A stretch of DNA of 64,000 nt. Origin: Cantharellus purpuraceus. Lineage: Eukaryota; Basidiomycota; Agaricomycetes; Cantharellales; Hydnaceae. Under the pieces are notes generated by a model. That model ran no database searches, was not told where the DNA came from, and worked only from the letters and a program-made list of their open reading frames with translations. Shown piece by piece: positions 46,976 to 62,600 of the stretch; position 1 is the stretch's first letter; the number at the start of each line of letters is the position of its first letter. The stretch lies in the NCBI GenBank assembly GCA_025174535.1, contig JALBUN010000010.1, positions 62,001 through 126,000 of the forward strand, given 5' to 3'. The position numbers were made by a program, and so were the translations under genes.

Positions 46976-47171
46976 TAAAAGTTATATCCAGTAGGCTTAA
47001 TGTTCCAAAGGGAGATTATGATAGGCATTTTGACGATCAGTTTTGATACTGCTGTCGTTCTAATGTATTTCATCATAGAATTCGAAGTCACTGTGGCTCA
47101 GCTTTTCAAAGACGCCGGATTAGTAATAGATTTGGGCAAACACTCACAAATAATCTTCCGTGTCAACGATA

Positions 47172-47650
47172 ATGCATGCTACTATTGCTCGCCGCGCACT
47201 AGGCAACCTCGTTCCTCCAAAAGTCGCCACTCCATCCAGTGTTGTACGTGCAAGGTTCCCTTGTATACTCCGTCCACTCTTGATTAACATTACCTCATCT
47301 AGTCTGGCGGGTCATCGGCTGCCCTCCTGCCTCTTGTCGAGTTCTACTCGAAACTTCCGAAAGGCCCAGCTCCCAAGTATGGTCGCAGAGGCCCAATTTC
47401 GTGGTTTTTCAACGCGAAGAACTCTTCTGGATTCCCACTCCTCGTCACACTGGCTGGCTTGGTTGGGCTTGGATACACGCTGGATTACAATAGTATGTCA
47501 ATCTCTTCCTCTGCCATTGGCACCATTGCTTATTTAGACTCCCAACTCTTTCTTAGTGCACCTGAGTACGAGTCAATTTATTGCTTATGCGAGATCCGTT
47601 TTCGTTGACTCATGTCTGTTACAGAGCATCACAAGAACCATGCGCATTGA
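47172..47650 (+). CDS. ATP17: Mitochondrial ATP synthase subunit f
   Basis: Small single-helix subunit of the F0 membrane part of mitochondrial F1F0 ATP synthase. Four exons: 47172-47240, 47303-47492, 47557-47565 and 47625-47650, giving 97 residues. The N-terminus MHATIARRALGNLVPPKVAT suits mitochondrial import. The body contains PLVEFYSKLPKGPAPKYGRR, then SSGFPLLVTLAGLVGLGYTL as the membrane helix, and ends DYNMHLKHHKNHAH. The LPKGPAP and HLKHHKN motifs match yeast Atp17. Exon 3 is only 9 nt. The frame closes exactly with these exons, so I trust them. Another ATG could not be used without losing the import signal. Confidence 0.9.
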
Positions 47651-50034
47651 TCGATTGAAGTCATAAAAGGTCGCTGTCTATAGAATCATTTCTGCAATAT
47701 ATATCAATGCAAGCATTGTGTTGTTGCGTACCCTTTCCCTTTACCAGACGCGTAATTATTGAAAGCCTTGAGAGAAAAAAACGCATGAGGATGCAGAATC
47801 TGTATTAGAGTTGAATTGAAACCAGGTGTGTACCTTTATCTTTTGGTATGCTTTACTGCCACTATTGTCTGAAACCTTATGCAATATTTTCGATGAGACC
47901 ATCTTCTTTGGAATGCTTACAACTCAACATTCATATGACGATCCATGACACTATACGACAATGCCCAATGAACTCTCTAGTCGGAGTATCTTTCGTTGGA
48001 TTAGTGGGCTGGTGAGAGAGGGAGATCAGTCCATTTGCATTCAACTATGAGGACGGGTTCGTCACTCGCAATGTTCTGGAACGCTCGAATGCGAGTCTAC
48101 TTTCACACGTGAGGCAACATGTGACGGAACGTCGGCTCCATAAAATAGCCCCCAAGCTTATTGGCTGAAAGGAAGGGATCCGCAGACGGCAACCCCATCC
48201 GGCTCTCAGCGTCATTGCCAGAATGGAGCCAACTACATACCCACCGACTTGTCAAGACTTGCGATGGAGCCACTGTCTGACAGTAAAATTATCATCTGAT
48301 GCTGAATGTCACCTCGCGTAGAGTCGTCTAGCCTCCATCGGCATCAATCAACCATGACGACCTTTTCTTCTACCGCCAGCGAAAACAGACGATGTAAAGT
48401 AATTGAATATTATTTTCTTTATAGAGGCTTCGATGGTAGATATGTCCTAGATCCCTGTAATTGGCCCCTGGTTAATACTCGTTCAGCATTAGCGGTCCGA
48501 GACTGCGGGTGATTGGCCCTGACATTTAGACAACACCTTCCTCCTTGCGATTGACGCCTTCTTCCTGCAATTTCTCTCCTTGATATTCTACATCATCCTC
48601 GTAGTTCCCCCTTGTGTGATGGTTGCTACATTTCTCTCCTCAAAATCCCCACCTAACAGAACTACTAGCTGTCACATCTTCTTTCCCACTCTTCTGCCAG
48701 CGTAATGATGTCGACTGACAGATCTATCTGAGAAGTGTCGCATGAAGGGAAAATCCCTGCGCGATAATTGTCTGTCTGCATGTTTAACGTTTTGGAAGAT
48801 GCTGTTCCTGTGACGAAATATTTTGAGAATGACTAGTGGGGTAGAGCACAATTATATCTAACATCGACGGTCTACCATATGCTACCATAGCTTAGATGAT
48901 GGTTCTACGTCAACAGTGTTGCTTCTTCTGCGTTTCATTACCTAAGTATATATCTCAAAGCAGACATCAACGCAACTCTAACCAGGTGCATTGACAGCTT
49001 GCCACGTTGGCGCTAATCTGGTGTATATGCTTATGTTGCCAATCCAAACTAGAAACACAGGCTCCCGCCTCTTCCACGTGGTCGCGCTCATCGTCGGCGG
49101 TTTGGACTTGGCTGATGATAAGTTGAAGGACAGAATTTCAGACTTGCAGGGATTATGTCATCCTGAGTTCATGCATGCGAACTAACCATGGTGTAAAGAA
49201 GTTGCTGTATTGCACAACATTTACAAGTGTTCCTGCTTGAAAACTGATGCGCTACTTCAGGGTTCGACTTATAGAGAAGTTGTATTGTGGGATTGAAGAC
49301 AAACTGATCAAGGACCATCGATTAGTATGCCAGGATGTGGATATGCGATAGGGCGGGGAGCTTCACATGAAGATAAATCAACAATTAAATCTGATCGGCG
49401 TGAATCAGGCACTGGGAAAAGACTCGTCCGACCTTGGCATCTTCAATTAACTCTCGATAGACGAGACTAATTAAACCTATGGCTTTATAAACGTGGGGGT
49501 CGTCAGTGCGGGCGTACATACTACATAGTAGTGATGCCGAAGCGTTCGTCGCTGACGCCCCCAGTTTGAAGGGAGCTTCTACGTCCGCGGATTATTGGAT
49601 TGTTCACGGCGCGGTGGGTATGGGATCAAGGGTTTGGTGCCATGATTTGAAGGACAGTATTACGATTATGGACCCACCTGTTCCGTCAAGCCGAGTATGC
49701 CGAGGCAAGTGTAGCGGCATCCTTGTCTTGAGTCAGAGAATGGCGTACTGGTACCAAATGAACTCGGCAGAATAGGAGCGTGGGCGTAAAGCATGCCTAG
49801 CCAACGTTTGTTACAAACAAGTGCCTCCTGTAAAAATTGTGTACAATATGTGCTGTGTTCCGCAAATCTTTGCTAGGTCTTGTTGATGCTCCACTGACCG
49901 TGCTAGCTGTACCGTAACGACAGGCCTTTATGAGCGCCTCTGGCGTTTGTTCCGCAGTCGCCAAAGGCAGCTTCTCTGATGGCCAGTGAGTGAGTCTGAG
50001 TCGCGGTTCTGGAATCCGCGTGCTCGCGAAACCC
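47651..50034. other. 2.4 kb gene-poor region
   Basis: No gene supported. Frames at 48991-49185 and 49506-49775 (plus) have no family likeness. No terminal repeats were found. Confidence 0.4.
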
Positions 50035-50042
50035 TATAAAAG
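50035..50042 (+). promoter_or_regulatory. TATA box upstream of the ICMT-like gene
   Basis: TATAAAAG, 173 nt before the ATG at 50208. A short perfect hairpin (CTGTC TC GACAG) lies between, near 50094-50105. Confidence 0.45.
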
Positions 50043-50207
50043 ATGATGCGGGTGGTTGCAGCTGGTTATTGTCTTCACTGTTCCTATAAGTACTGTCTCG
50101 ACAGGTATCGTACCCATTGCTGGCTTAGCTAGATAAGCACCTATTCACTGATAGCTGCTATATCAATACGTTTAGGACACATTCAAATCTCCTTCCAGCT
50201 ACACAAA

Positions 50208-50961
50208 ATGGCACCACCAGTCAAAATCGTCTTTCTCCTCCTGACGGCACTGGCACAGCGCTTGGGGACGAAGTCTCCCAACCCACCGCCTTCCAAGGAG
50301 GACAAAGTCAACAAGGGATCCTTTTTCGAAAGGAACCCCCATTTGGTTGGAACTATCTCAGAGGTACGTCCACTGATTCGTCTACGGGTGACTGTCTTAT
50401 CCATTTCTCGACCATTCCGCTCAGTGGTTCGTCAACTCGTACCTGTACGCCGAATGCATCGTGCTGCTCTTACCCTCTGAGACGCCAGTGGTTTCGACTC
50501 TCTGTCCCGGCGCCACGTCTCTCGCATCTCTCTCATCCTTGACCCCTCTATTTCTGTTAGGATTTACTCTCACGGTGCTTGGGGCATTCGTCCGGGTCTT
50601 GTGTTATCGCACTTTGGGCGCTCACTTTATGTTCGAGGTCGCCATCAAGCGTGATCACCAACTCATATCTTCCGGACCCTATGCATACGTGCGTCACCCG
50701 GGCTACACGGGCGTCGCACTTATGATGATAGGAGAAGCAATCATTGCGTGTACTCCGAACGGCTATATCAACGAGTGCAATATCATGTCGACACTTGCTG
50801 GACGACCTTTGATACCTTGGATTATCTTTCAAGTGTATGTTATTGCGTCGCTGGTGCGACGCAGTAAGATCGAGGACGGAACTCTTAAAGCCACTTTTGG
50901 AAAGGCCTGGGATGAATATAGCCGTGCTGTGCCATGGAGGTTTATCCCACATATCTTGTAA
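50208..50961 (+). CDS. Isoprenylcysteine carboxyl methyltransferase-like membrane protein
   Basis: Two exons (50208-50363 and 50425-50961), 230 residues. ICMT enzymes methylate the C-terminal prenylcysteine of Ras-like proteins and mating pheromones in the ER membrane. Membrane segments: the N-terminal helix (VKIVFLLLTALAQRL), VNSYLYAECIVLLL, SSLTPLFLLGFTLTVLGAFV and LIPWIIFQVYVIASLV. The diagnostic part is DHQLISSGPYAYVRHPGYTG (SAM-pocket RHP motif), followed by a C-terminal EDGTLKATFGKAWDEYSRAV with the conserved Glu and Tyr. It ends PWRFIPHIL. Basidiomycetes carry several such paralogues. Whether this is the Ste14 orthologue or a divergent copy cannot be told by eye. Confidence 0.85.
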
Positions 50962-51577
50962 TCAGAACATGGTATGTGCGGCTCTGTCATACTGACATCA
51001 GCAGTATCATGCTAACAAAGAGCTATATAGGTCTCTGACGGGAAGATTAAAAGAATGTACATAACTCTACTTGACATCATTGACACGTAGGCAATTCGAA
51101 CCTAACATTGTATATTGAAAGCCTCGTTCATTGTCTATGATTACTTCGTATCTGTTATCCTATTCATCCAGGCCCACCTGTTATCATTTCCCATCGGTAG
51201 AAGCCAAGTCCTTCCAATCAGCACCCTTCCAACCTTGGCCGACAGCTCTGAACCTCACTCAGCCAAACTTGCTTACCCTGTGTATTGGGTCCAAGACACC
51301 CTACCTGTTCTTGGTATGCCCTGAAAGTGAAACAAGCACTTAAAAGTCTCCAAGTCAACCTCAGTGAGTTGCCCCCTTGGCTTGAATACACGTAGGGTGA
51401 TTTTGGTAGTGCTGGTAGTTCATTTTCAACTATGGGTCATGTCGGCTTATATCAGTACACGCCTCTTGTGCTACTGAAACACTAGATGGAGGTTGCGCCT
51501 TATATAGTGAAAAGCGCTGTAAACAATAGCCTACAATCTCGATTTACTCCCCATCCTACATAAAGAATGCCAATGCA
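50962..51577. other. Convergent intergenic spacer
   Basis: Between the ICMT-like and PIG-T 3' ends. No gene seen. Confidence 0.4.
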
Positions 51578-53493
51578 CTAAACAGTTTTGATCGCCACAA
51601 AGTCTCTCGTGAGGAGATTAAATACACTTCCAAAGAGGAGCGCTACCAGGGTGCTGCTCATGATGATCACATTGTATGGCATGCTAAAGTCCGGGGTCGC
51701 AAGATCCACAAGAAGCGTGTTTGTGTACATTCGCGGATGCGTCGTCGTGCCATTGCCATTGCCTTCAACAGAACTCAGGGGGAGGGGCACCAGCACCGCA
51801 GGAGGGAGGTCCCATCCGCGTTGTGCATCTGGAGGGTGCTCCGTGTACCGCAGGAACGTCTTGTCAAACCCAAGTGTAAGATGTACCGTGGTGAGCGGTG
51901 GAAGGAGGAGCGTCGGCTCGAAATGAGTTGGATGATTGGCCGTTGTAGGGATGTACGTAAGTTCCTGCAGAATGTCGTCTCTAGGCCGGGTTTCATTGTT
52001 CACGGTGATCGTGAGAGTGTGCAGATAGAACTTGATAATCCATGGGGGAGCTTCGAGGTATACCACACGCTGCGCCTCCTCGAACGTGTTCGTGATGGAA
52101 ACATGCAGACGCCCACTAGACTGTGATGTCCCTGTATGAAAGCGAACCACGGAGAGGGGTGCCAATAATGCAGGTTCTCGGGCTGACATCTGTCAGAGAA
52201 AGGACGTGACCATAAAAAATAAATAAAAACACACGGTATGCAAAAATTGCCTCAACATAACTCAAATCAACATTGAGCGGTTTAATAACTTTGTGACAAT
52301 AAGTCAATGTCTCTGTAGAAAAACCAAAAGAGGGCGTCACATTCACCCTTGTTCACATCGAATACAGCTAAGCCATCGTGGAGTTCAGCAGACTCGGGAG
52401 AGAGTTTATATGCTCCATCAGTCGGTAGATCAATCACGACCTTGCTCGTCTGTGCTACCGGACAAGCAGTCTCAATTGTTCTCTCGAAAATATTTGCGAA
52501 TGACCAATCTAGAGGAAGACTTGGTTCCTGAGGACGTCCTGAAGAGTAACACCTTACCTCGTTTTTTCTGGTCCCGGAGACGAACAGGATCAAAGACAGC
52601 TTGCACCCCAAGCTGCACCTCGACCCCACTGTCTGCCTTCCATAGAACGCGGATACTCATTCCGTGCCAATCGGCATCAAAGAGACGATGCGGGTTGAGC
52701 AGGGATGCGATTCCGGAACGAGACTTGCAGGGTAAAAGTTTAAGAAATGGGGTCAGATTCTCAGTGCATATGTTCTCAGATGGGTGGTATGCGTAAACTA
52801 GGCGATGTGGGACGTCTAGTAAAAAATGAGTTCGTGGAGCAGGGCTATCCGTAGTATATACGCGCACCATCAGGAAGGTCGCCGTCAGGCTGGAATGCAT
52901 GGACAGGCGAAGTGGTGCGACGCTCATCGAGTTCGCCTAGAGATGCGCAGAAGAGACCCGCGAGAGCATTCCGCAATCCCTGCCAACGTCCACTGAAGCT
53001 TTTCCACAGTCAAAACAACTGCGTATTCCCCACACTCACGACATGCTTACCTACCGTCCTGGTTATCTCCCATCCACACCCATAGTTCTGCCCCACTACC
53101 CACACCTGCATCATCCGGATGACCCCATGAATTGTAATCCCATTTGCCTGCATTGAGAGAAAAGTGTAGCTCCGTTACCGCATATTCACGGATTATTTGG
53201 CCAAGAGCCAGCGGGAATACGGTGTAGTGTTGAGCTATGAAATATTACCTGAGCATGAGGATCAAAGCATACAGCATTTCACAAAGCAACCCACGTTTGT
53301 CTGCCACGTTCAGCGTGGCTGGAGAACGTGGAACAGCGCCTTTCAGTAATGTCGTGAACGAAAAGCGCGTATACAACCGGCCGTCCTGCAACGGCCGTAT
53401 GTGCAGGTCTTCGTCGAAGCGTTCGTCGGCGAGAGTAAGGTGCGACTGGAAAATCAGCCAAAGACTGATTCCCAGCCAGCGATGAAACATCAT
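51578..53493 (-). CDS. GPI16: GPI transamidase subunit PIG-T/Gpi16
   Basis: ER membrane subunit of the complex that attaches GPI anchors to proteins. Minus strand, several introns. Start at 53493: MMFHRWLGISLWLIFQSHLT (signal peptide), then ERFDEDLHIRPLQDGRLYTR, the family N-terminus. A middle exon has FSLNAGKWDYNSWGHPDDAG and ELWVWMGDNQDG. The large last exon (51578-52189) includes SAREPALLAPLSVVRFHTGT, GRLHVSITNTFEEAQRVVYL, YIPTTANHPTHFEPTLLLPP, FLRYTEHPPDAQRGWDLPPA and the membrane helix NVIIMSSTLVALLFGSVFNL, ending RDFVAIKTV. Intact. The gene is head-to-head with the aspartic protease, 142 bp apart. Confidence 0.92.
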
Positions 53494-53635
53494 CTGGTAT
53501 TCAAGGAGGGTTAGTTTGGCTTCCCTTTAACATATAAATGTTAGTTAATGGGAATATTACTTCGCAAGCAGCCACAGCTTTCGGTTCGGCGCTAACTGCC
53601 ACCTCATTCCTGTCCCGGCCTGTATTTCATTCATA
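53494..53635. promoter_or_regulatory. Compact bidirectional promoter region (PIG-T / aspartic protease)
   Basis: Only 142 bp lie between the two divergent start codons. No TATA box is obvious. Both 5' leaders and core promoters must fit here or overlap the first exons. Confidence 0.5.
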
Positions 53636-55533
53636 ATGCTTGGCCTTATTCATCTCTTTCTTATCCTTTTTTTATTTCGCGTTGATTATGGTCTCTCTCT
53701 GCGGGTGTCTCTAGAGCCACAATCGCAATCCTTGCGCTCCTTGCAACTCCAACCGCGTACAAACACAACGGTCGCTCTAAACAGTGCTTCAAACACCCGG
53801 TATCTCGCTAATATCACAGTGGGAGGGTACGCCGTGTCCCTGATTGTACTTCATGTACTAATGAAGCGAGTATTAGTGGTGCATTCACGGTTATGATAGA
53901 TACGGGCAGGTTGGTGCCAACTCTATGTGAAGTCACAGAAACGCTCTAACCTTGTTTAGTTCGGACTTATGGATAAACGGTAATATTCCAACAAAACACG
54001 ATCTTGGCAAGAGTGCGTCCGTAACGTATGCCAAAGGCAAGGCAGAAGGTGTACTCTCCTCGTATGTATCACAGTTTTTATAGTGCTAAAAAATTACAAG
54101 GTTCCATCAATACTGCAGTGGTCGAGTTTTCAGGGTATACTGTGTCAGATCAAGCCTTTAGTATGTCCTTTCCTTTGGCGCCTGGATGTAGTATGCATAA
54201 ACTACCACTGGGACATCTTTCCTCTGTTGTAACGCTCGTATCTCACCTTTCCCCAAGTCTTTGTTCAAGATACAAAGGGCCTAGATATTGACCCAAAACA
54301 AGTCAATGGCTTCATTGGTCTCGGTCCTTCCTCATCTTCTAATGTACGCTCGACACTCGATCAGTCGTCAGGAGATCCGTTTCTCGACCGAGTCTTCCGC
54401 CAAAACACATCCACGCCAAACTTTATCTCGTTCCTGCTTGGACGACAAGGAGACTCGGGCGACTCAATCCAGGGACAATTGACCATTGGCGAAGTGGTGC
54501 CTGAATTCGGGAACATTACCAACCAGCCCAAAATCCCAGTTCAAACAACGACACTGAAGTCCGCTCAGCACTGGTCTGGTACAATTGATGCTATTATTGG
54601 ACCCGACGGAAAGAACATATCATTGGACTCTCTCGTCCTCAACACGCCAACAGGCAAACTCATTACAATTTTCGACACGGGCTTCACCATGCCGCAGCTC
54701 CCTCGGGATGTGAGCGATGCAATATACGGCAGGGTGCAAGGCGCCAATTATGATTCCACCAATGGCTGGTGGTCAATTCCTTGCGATCAGGAAGTTAATC
54801 TTACCTTTGTATTCGCTGGCCAGAACTACCCCATCCATCCACTGGATACCTCCTCCTCAGACATCAGCACAAGCACCTCAAATGGTACTAATATGTGCGT
54901 CGGCACGGTAAGTTATCCAGAAATTTGTTGGCACGTAATTGATGTCAGGACAGTTCCAACCTATATCCACGGCACTTGATGGAACGTTTGATGCTGTCAT
55001 GGGCATGTCATTCCGTATGTTTCAGCCCATATTTTTACATTCCTGGCTTAACCGCCTCTACAGTCCGGAACACCTATACCTTGATTAACGTCGGCGACTT
55101 CGTTGACGGCAACCCAAACAAACAAGGCAACCCATACATGCAACTCCTTTCTGTAACTGACTCCAGTGCAGCCCACAAAGATTATGTGAAAACACGGCTG
55201 AACGGTGTTGACACAACAGGGGATAGTGCTCATGCCCTACTACCCGAATCCCAAGCGAAACACTCGCCACAAAGTACGGCAGAGAAGGCAAAATATACAT
55301 TCTACCGCTACTGGCCTTGGTTTGCCGCTGTCGTGGGCATCATCATCGTGATCGGCCTCGGGGTCTTAATATTCAGATGTTGCTGCGGAACGCGCCCAAG
55401 GCCGCTTCATAGCAAGTTCATGGCTGGTCCTTACAAACCATTGCATGACCAGACGCCAGACCCGGCAATGGATTTACATAGTATGCCCCCACATGGGGCT
55501 TACTCTGATCCCTACTATCGCGCAGGTCGTTGA
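53636..55533 (+). CDS. Membrane-anchored aspartic protease (family A1)
   Basis: Pepsin-like protease with signal peptide MLGLIHLFLILFLFRVDYGL. The first catalytic motif arises by splicing: MIDTG joined to SSDLWI near 53895-53975. The second is IFDTGFTMPQL (about 54665). Other landmarks: NTRYLANITVGG, KQVNGFIGLGPSSSSN, QGQLTIGEVVPEFGNITNQP, WSGTIDAIIGPDGKNISLDS, a Cys pair (PCDQEVNLTF and NMCVGT), DGTFDAVMGMSF joined to RNTYTLINVGDF. A C-terminal helix WFAAVVGIIIVIGLGVLIF is followed by a Cys-rich turn (RCCCGTRPRP) and a cytoplasmic tail. Type I membrane protease of the cell surface or vacuole. About seven introns. Its 3' end faces AFG2, 84 bp away. Confidence 0.88.
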
Positions 55534-55617
55534 TAAGGACATAACGTCACAGCACCGCACATATATTATTACATTTGCAAATTATAGTGCATCTCGTTTG
55601 CTGGGGTGAACCACACA

Positions 55618-58576
<2,959 letters not shown>

Positions 58577-59036
58577 AACCTGCCCTGAACTTGCCGAATT
58601 CGCGTTGACTACCAAATCCGTGGGATGGCGTTATATCAAGACTTTGACAGAAGGAAGACAAAGGAACGTCGTAGGTACAGTACCTTTGACTCGTACAGGA
58701 CTAATGCGGCGCGTCGCTTGTTCGGGCGCTAGTGGCCACTAACTAGTAAGCTTACTACTCCTTGAAAATACACACTATTGGAAAATCACCTTCAACCTTT
58801 ACTCCTACTCCTCCGTGACATAGCTTCAAACGTTTCCAACCAGCCTCGAACATTCATGGCACTGAACAAAGAAAATACTCTAATTGCTACGAATACATCT
58901 GGGACATAAAACACATTCGAATTTTGTCCTCGCCAGTGTGGCTAGGATGATACAAATTGGCTGAAGGTGATGATAGCTAAGAATTTAAAAATACTTTTGG
59001 TGTGCAATCGAAACTGCAGGTGGTACACAGTGGCGT

Positions 59037-59639
59037 TTATACTAGAGTGTTGAGTGCTTTGATACTAGAAATGGCGTCGTTCCAACCAATACTGATGAGG
59101 TCGGAGCTTCCGGGGAAGACGAATGATGTCCCGTTCCCTTGACAATTGGTATCGCTGAGGGTGAAGGATATAATTAGCGTTGTTCAGCTGACGGATTAAA
59201 TGGAAGGTATACTTGTATGCAATTATCTATTCCAATCGATATTAGTTGACGACGTAAAGGCAGCATATTAAGAAAGAAAGAGAGACGCACGACGGTTCCA
59301 TTGTCCGGTCCTATACTCGATATTGAGTCGTTCCAAACATCATTCATCACGATGCATCTGTTCAATGGCTGCACTGTGAAGGTACAATTCACCCAGTTTA
59401 CGTCCTGGCAGAATAGGATGCCACCAAGCGTGCCATTCTGGATAAAAGATATATGAGGGCTAAGCCTACCCATATGATGAATCACATACTATAGGCATCG
59501 TTGGGCCAGTTACATTGGATGGCGTGCCAACGGTGTCTGGGCTGCCCACATCGCCCCAGTTCGCTGGCAATGTTCCAGCACTGACGTGGCTTGCAACGAA
59601 CGCAAGGGTCGAGAAGGATGGCAGAATGTTGAATATCAT
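59037..59639 (-). CDS. Small secreted beta/gamma-crystallin-like protein
   Basis: Minus strand. The start at 59639 encodes MIFNILPSFSTLAFVASHVS, a signal peptide, then an Asn/Gly-rich stretch (GDVGSPDTVGTPSNVTGP). After an intron comes GGILFCQDVNWVNCTF, then CIVMNDVWNDSISSIGPDNG. The last part reads DTNCQGNGTSFVFPGSSDLI, then IGWNDAISSIKALNTLV with the stop at 59037. The repeated WND.ISSI motif and paired Cys look like the two Greek-key units of crystallin-like small secreted proteins known in basidiomycetes. The junction between the two halves (59170-59300) does not close in frame with standard splice sites by one base, so either I have missed an exon edge or the gene carries a small indel. 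Length is near 120-130 residues. Function unknown. Confidence 0.6.
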
Positions 59640-62600
59640 GTATGCTGCACCCTATGATTTAATCTTAAGTATGGTAATATGAGGCAATAAGTTTACCTGT
59701 TGTCTACGGGAAAGAGTAGGGGGCGTTCTAGTAAGGCGGGAGACTACCTTCTAACGTGGATAATACTCCATGTTGCACATTTTATATCTAACCCCTTACG
59801 CAGCACTTCAGGCAAAAGTATACGCGTACATTGTAGCGTCAAGGTAGTCAGAGTGACGTAGAGGGACGGACTTCGAAATATCTACCAACGGTCCCAACAT
59901 GATTATCTAGTCAACCGTCTCCTTACATTTTCCAGACCCTCTGAGACATTTCGGCATGACGTTTAAATGCTATCCGTCTGAAAATATTCCGGAAAAGAGT
60001 ACATACTATCATTGTCCGGTGAAGGCGGGAAAATTATTTTCATGGAAACCTTTGTGCAGTGCCCGTTAGAACTGGAGCAAACTGGTCAGTGCTAACCTCC
60101 GCGCTGGATATTCTCTGATCTAGAACAAATTGTAATGGTTTGTAATCTCATCTGCACCTCAATGACCCGCTGTTTGCGGAGAGTCCACATTGATCAGCAG
60201 CATTTCTGACCACCATTAAAGTTGACCATCGTCTTTTTAGGTCAGCCAATACCTGCGATCGTGCAGCCCGATTCTGATGACGCACTTGGTGGCATGAACT
60301 AAAGTTCAGTAGCTTATAGGAGCACTATTCTTTACCTGACAGCCTTTACAATGATATCTGCGCCCTGCTACGTTATGACAGTCCTTGGGCATATTTTATT
60401 AGAGCCTTGTTATCAAACACCTTAAAAGCCACGCTCATTATGTTGTCTCTATGAAAATGAACTCACTGATGATCATCGGATGTGACCATAGTGCGTATTC
60501 CGTGCTGCCTACAATCTCGCATCTAAAAATCTGACAATTGGCTCAAGAGTGAATCCTCCCACTCTCAACTAGACATTGATAATTGGTTTTCTATGGGCGT
60601 GTACAATCAGTGGTGGGAAACGCGGTGCACGACACAAAATTTCTTCGAGAGGACCACTGTATGATCGCAACAGACCTTACACCAGAACGAGGAGGGCATT
60701 GCCTTGTCTTGTAAATTGATTATCCATCTTTCGAGACATCAGAGTATTCACATCCTGTTGGAGTCGGTCTCTTCCGCCTCTGGCATGCCTTGAGGCTAAA
60801 GAAAGACTCGAAATTGGAGGAAATAAATGAGACTAGGTTTACCATGCAATAAGTCAACCCCTTTCATTATTACTATTGAAAGGATGGTATTCATCTCCCT
60901 AAAGTATCCAGTGGTCCAATAATATGGCAAAAGTCGTAGGAGCCATACGTCGGCTGTAACAGGATGCCGGTTCAGCACGCTGGCACGGTCTTCTATCCTC
61001 CCCACAATATTATATGATGTTCCGCCGGCGGGAGTTGGCGAAAAGCCGGTATTACCATGACCGTGACCATTGGTCTCCCAAATTGTTATCCGTGCTGTAG
61101 AACCAAGTAAATACTTGTTTCCGACGCCTTCTTCCGGCTTTCATAGCTGCTGCGGCACCCTTCTGAGCCTCGTCCAAACTTCGTCGATCACCTGAGGCCC
61201 TGAACTGAGGCGTTTGATTATGCATCATGTAATAACACAGATTACCTAGCTCTAGCCGGAAACAAACTAGAATTCATGTGTATGGTACGAGATCCAACTT
61301 CAGGAAACGTCGCCAGCGTCGTTTCCATGTCACGGCCGTCACCCGATCCGTCATGAAAAATGCCGTACCTGTGGGATTAGGCAGTCTGGAGTCATATCAA
61401 ACCCTCACATCTAGTCCGCACTTGGCTACAGGCACATGTGATTGTGCATGATGAGCCTTCTATATGCGCATGGAGAACAAGTCATGTCTATCTCATAAAG
61501 CGAGATTTTGAGAAGAAATTATCGCAACGATAGTTTCGACACATCTCGAGACTCGGCTGTTGCTCAGAGCCTCACTGGTATGTGTCATAAGCAAGACAAG
61601 GCGGGATACTAGGAAAGGCTCTTCAAGAAGTTATTCGTGCGCATCATGATCCACTTGAAGCCCACTCACGTTCTTTCTATAACCCTCGCTGTTCTCTTGA
61701 GCCCCGGCGCTATAACAATCCACGTTAGCAATTCTGGCCAGAGTTTAGCATGAGATGGAAACTGTGAGGTAGCTAGCCCTGACAGTTTCGGTGTTCTTCT
61801 CTCCCTCCGAGAAAGCCTTGGCGGTGTAATCGCCCATGCAGTGGGTCGTCCTTCCAGCATCTTCATATCTGTGATTCGCTCTCTTCTTTTCCCTAATCCC
61901 ATCACGTAGACGGATGCCACTGGCAGAATACATTTATTTGTGATGGATTGAATCTTCTCACCGATACATGTGGCTATGCCGTTCAACCCTGCATTGTTTT
62001 AGGCGATGACTAGAACGACAAATTCTCCTAGTCTTGAGCCTGGTGAAGGAACTGCGGCGCGTAGCTGCATGTTTTCCGTTCATAGTACACAGTATTGAAC
62101 ATGTCCATTAGGTGGCTACATGGAAGTCAATAGCATTTCCCTCGGACGTTTGGTAGTTCTGTACATACTAAGCCTATTCCTCCCTGCTTTTTCCATTTCC
62201 TCCAACCACGCAGGATTCGCTGCTGCTTTTATTTTTCCTGGCCGAGACGGCCGGAACGGTGCGATCTCCAGTTTTGCGATTTTGAGGTACACATATCTCG
62301 GGGGGTTGGGAGACCTGAACTTTCTTCTAAACGCTCATGTCATATGGACAAAATTGATAGACAGGAAATTATTTCCATAGTACTTGACAGGACCTTGGTT
62401 AGTACTGTCTGCGTGGTTGGAATCTTCGAGCATGGATCGTACAACCGCCATATTCTCGAGGGCATAATTTTCTGTTTTCTTTGTTTCACAAGCGGAACGT
62501 CCGTGGGTCCAGAAACCATGCGGTGTGTGCCATGACGACCTTGTGCTTGCAGTTCCACGTGTCTTGACTTTGTGGAGCCAGCCTAGGTGGCACCTGGTCA

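Noticed and set aside
49915..50172. Possible LTR (TGTACCG..AGGACA with internal TATAAAAG)
   Set aside because: No target-site duplication at plausible ends and it sits exactly where the ICMT-like promoter should be; simpler as a gene promoter.
51588..52126. Long plus-strand open frames opposite PIG-T
   Set aside because: Antisense shadows of the large last PIG-T exon, which carries clear family motifs on the minus strand.
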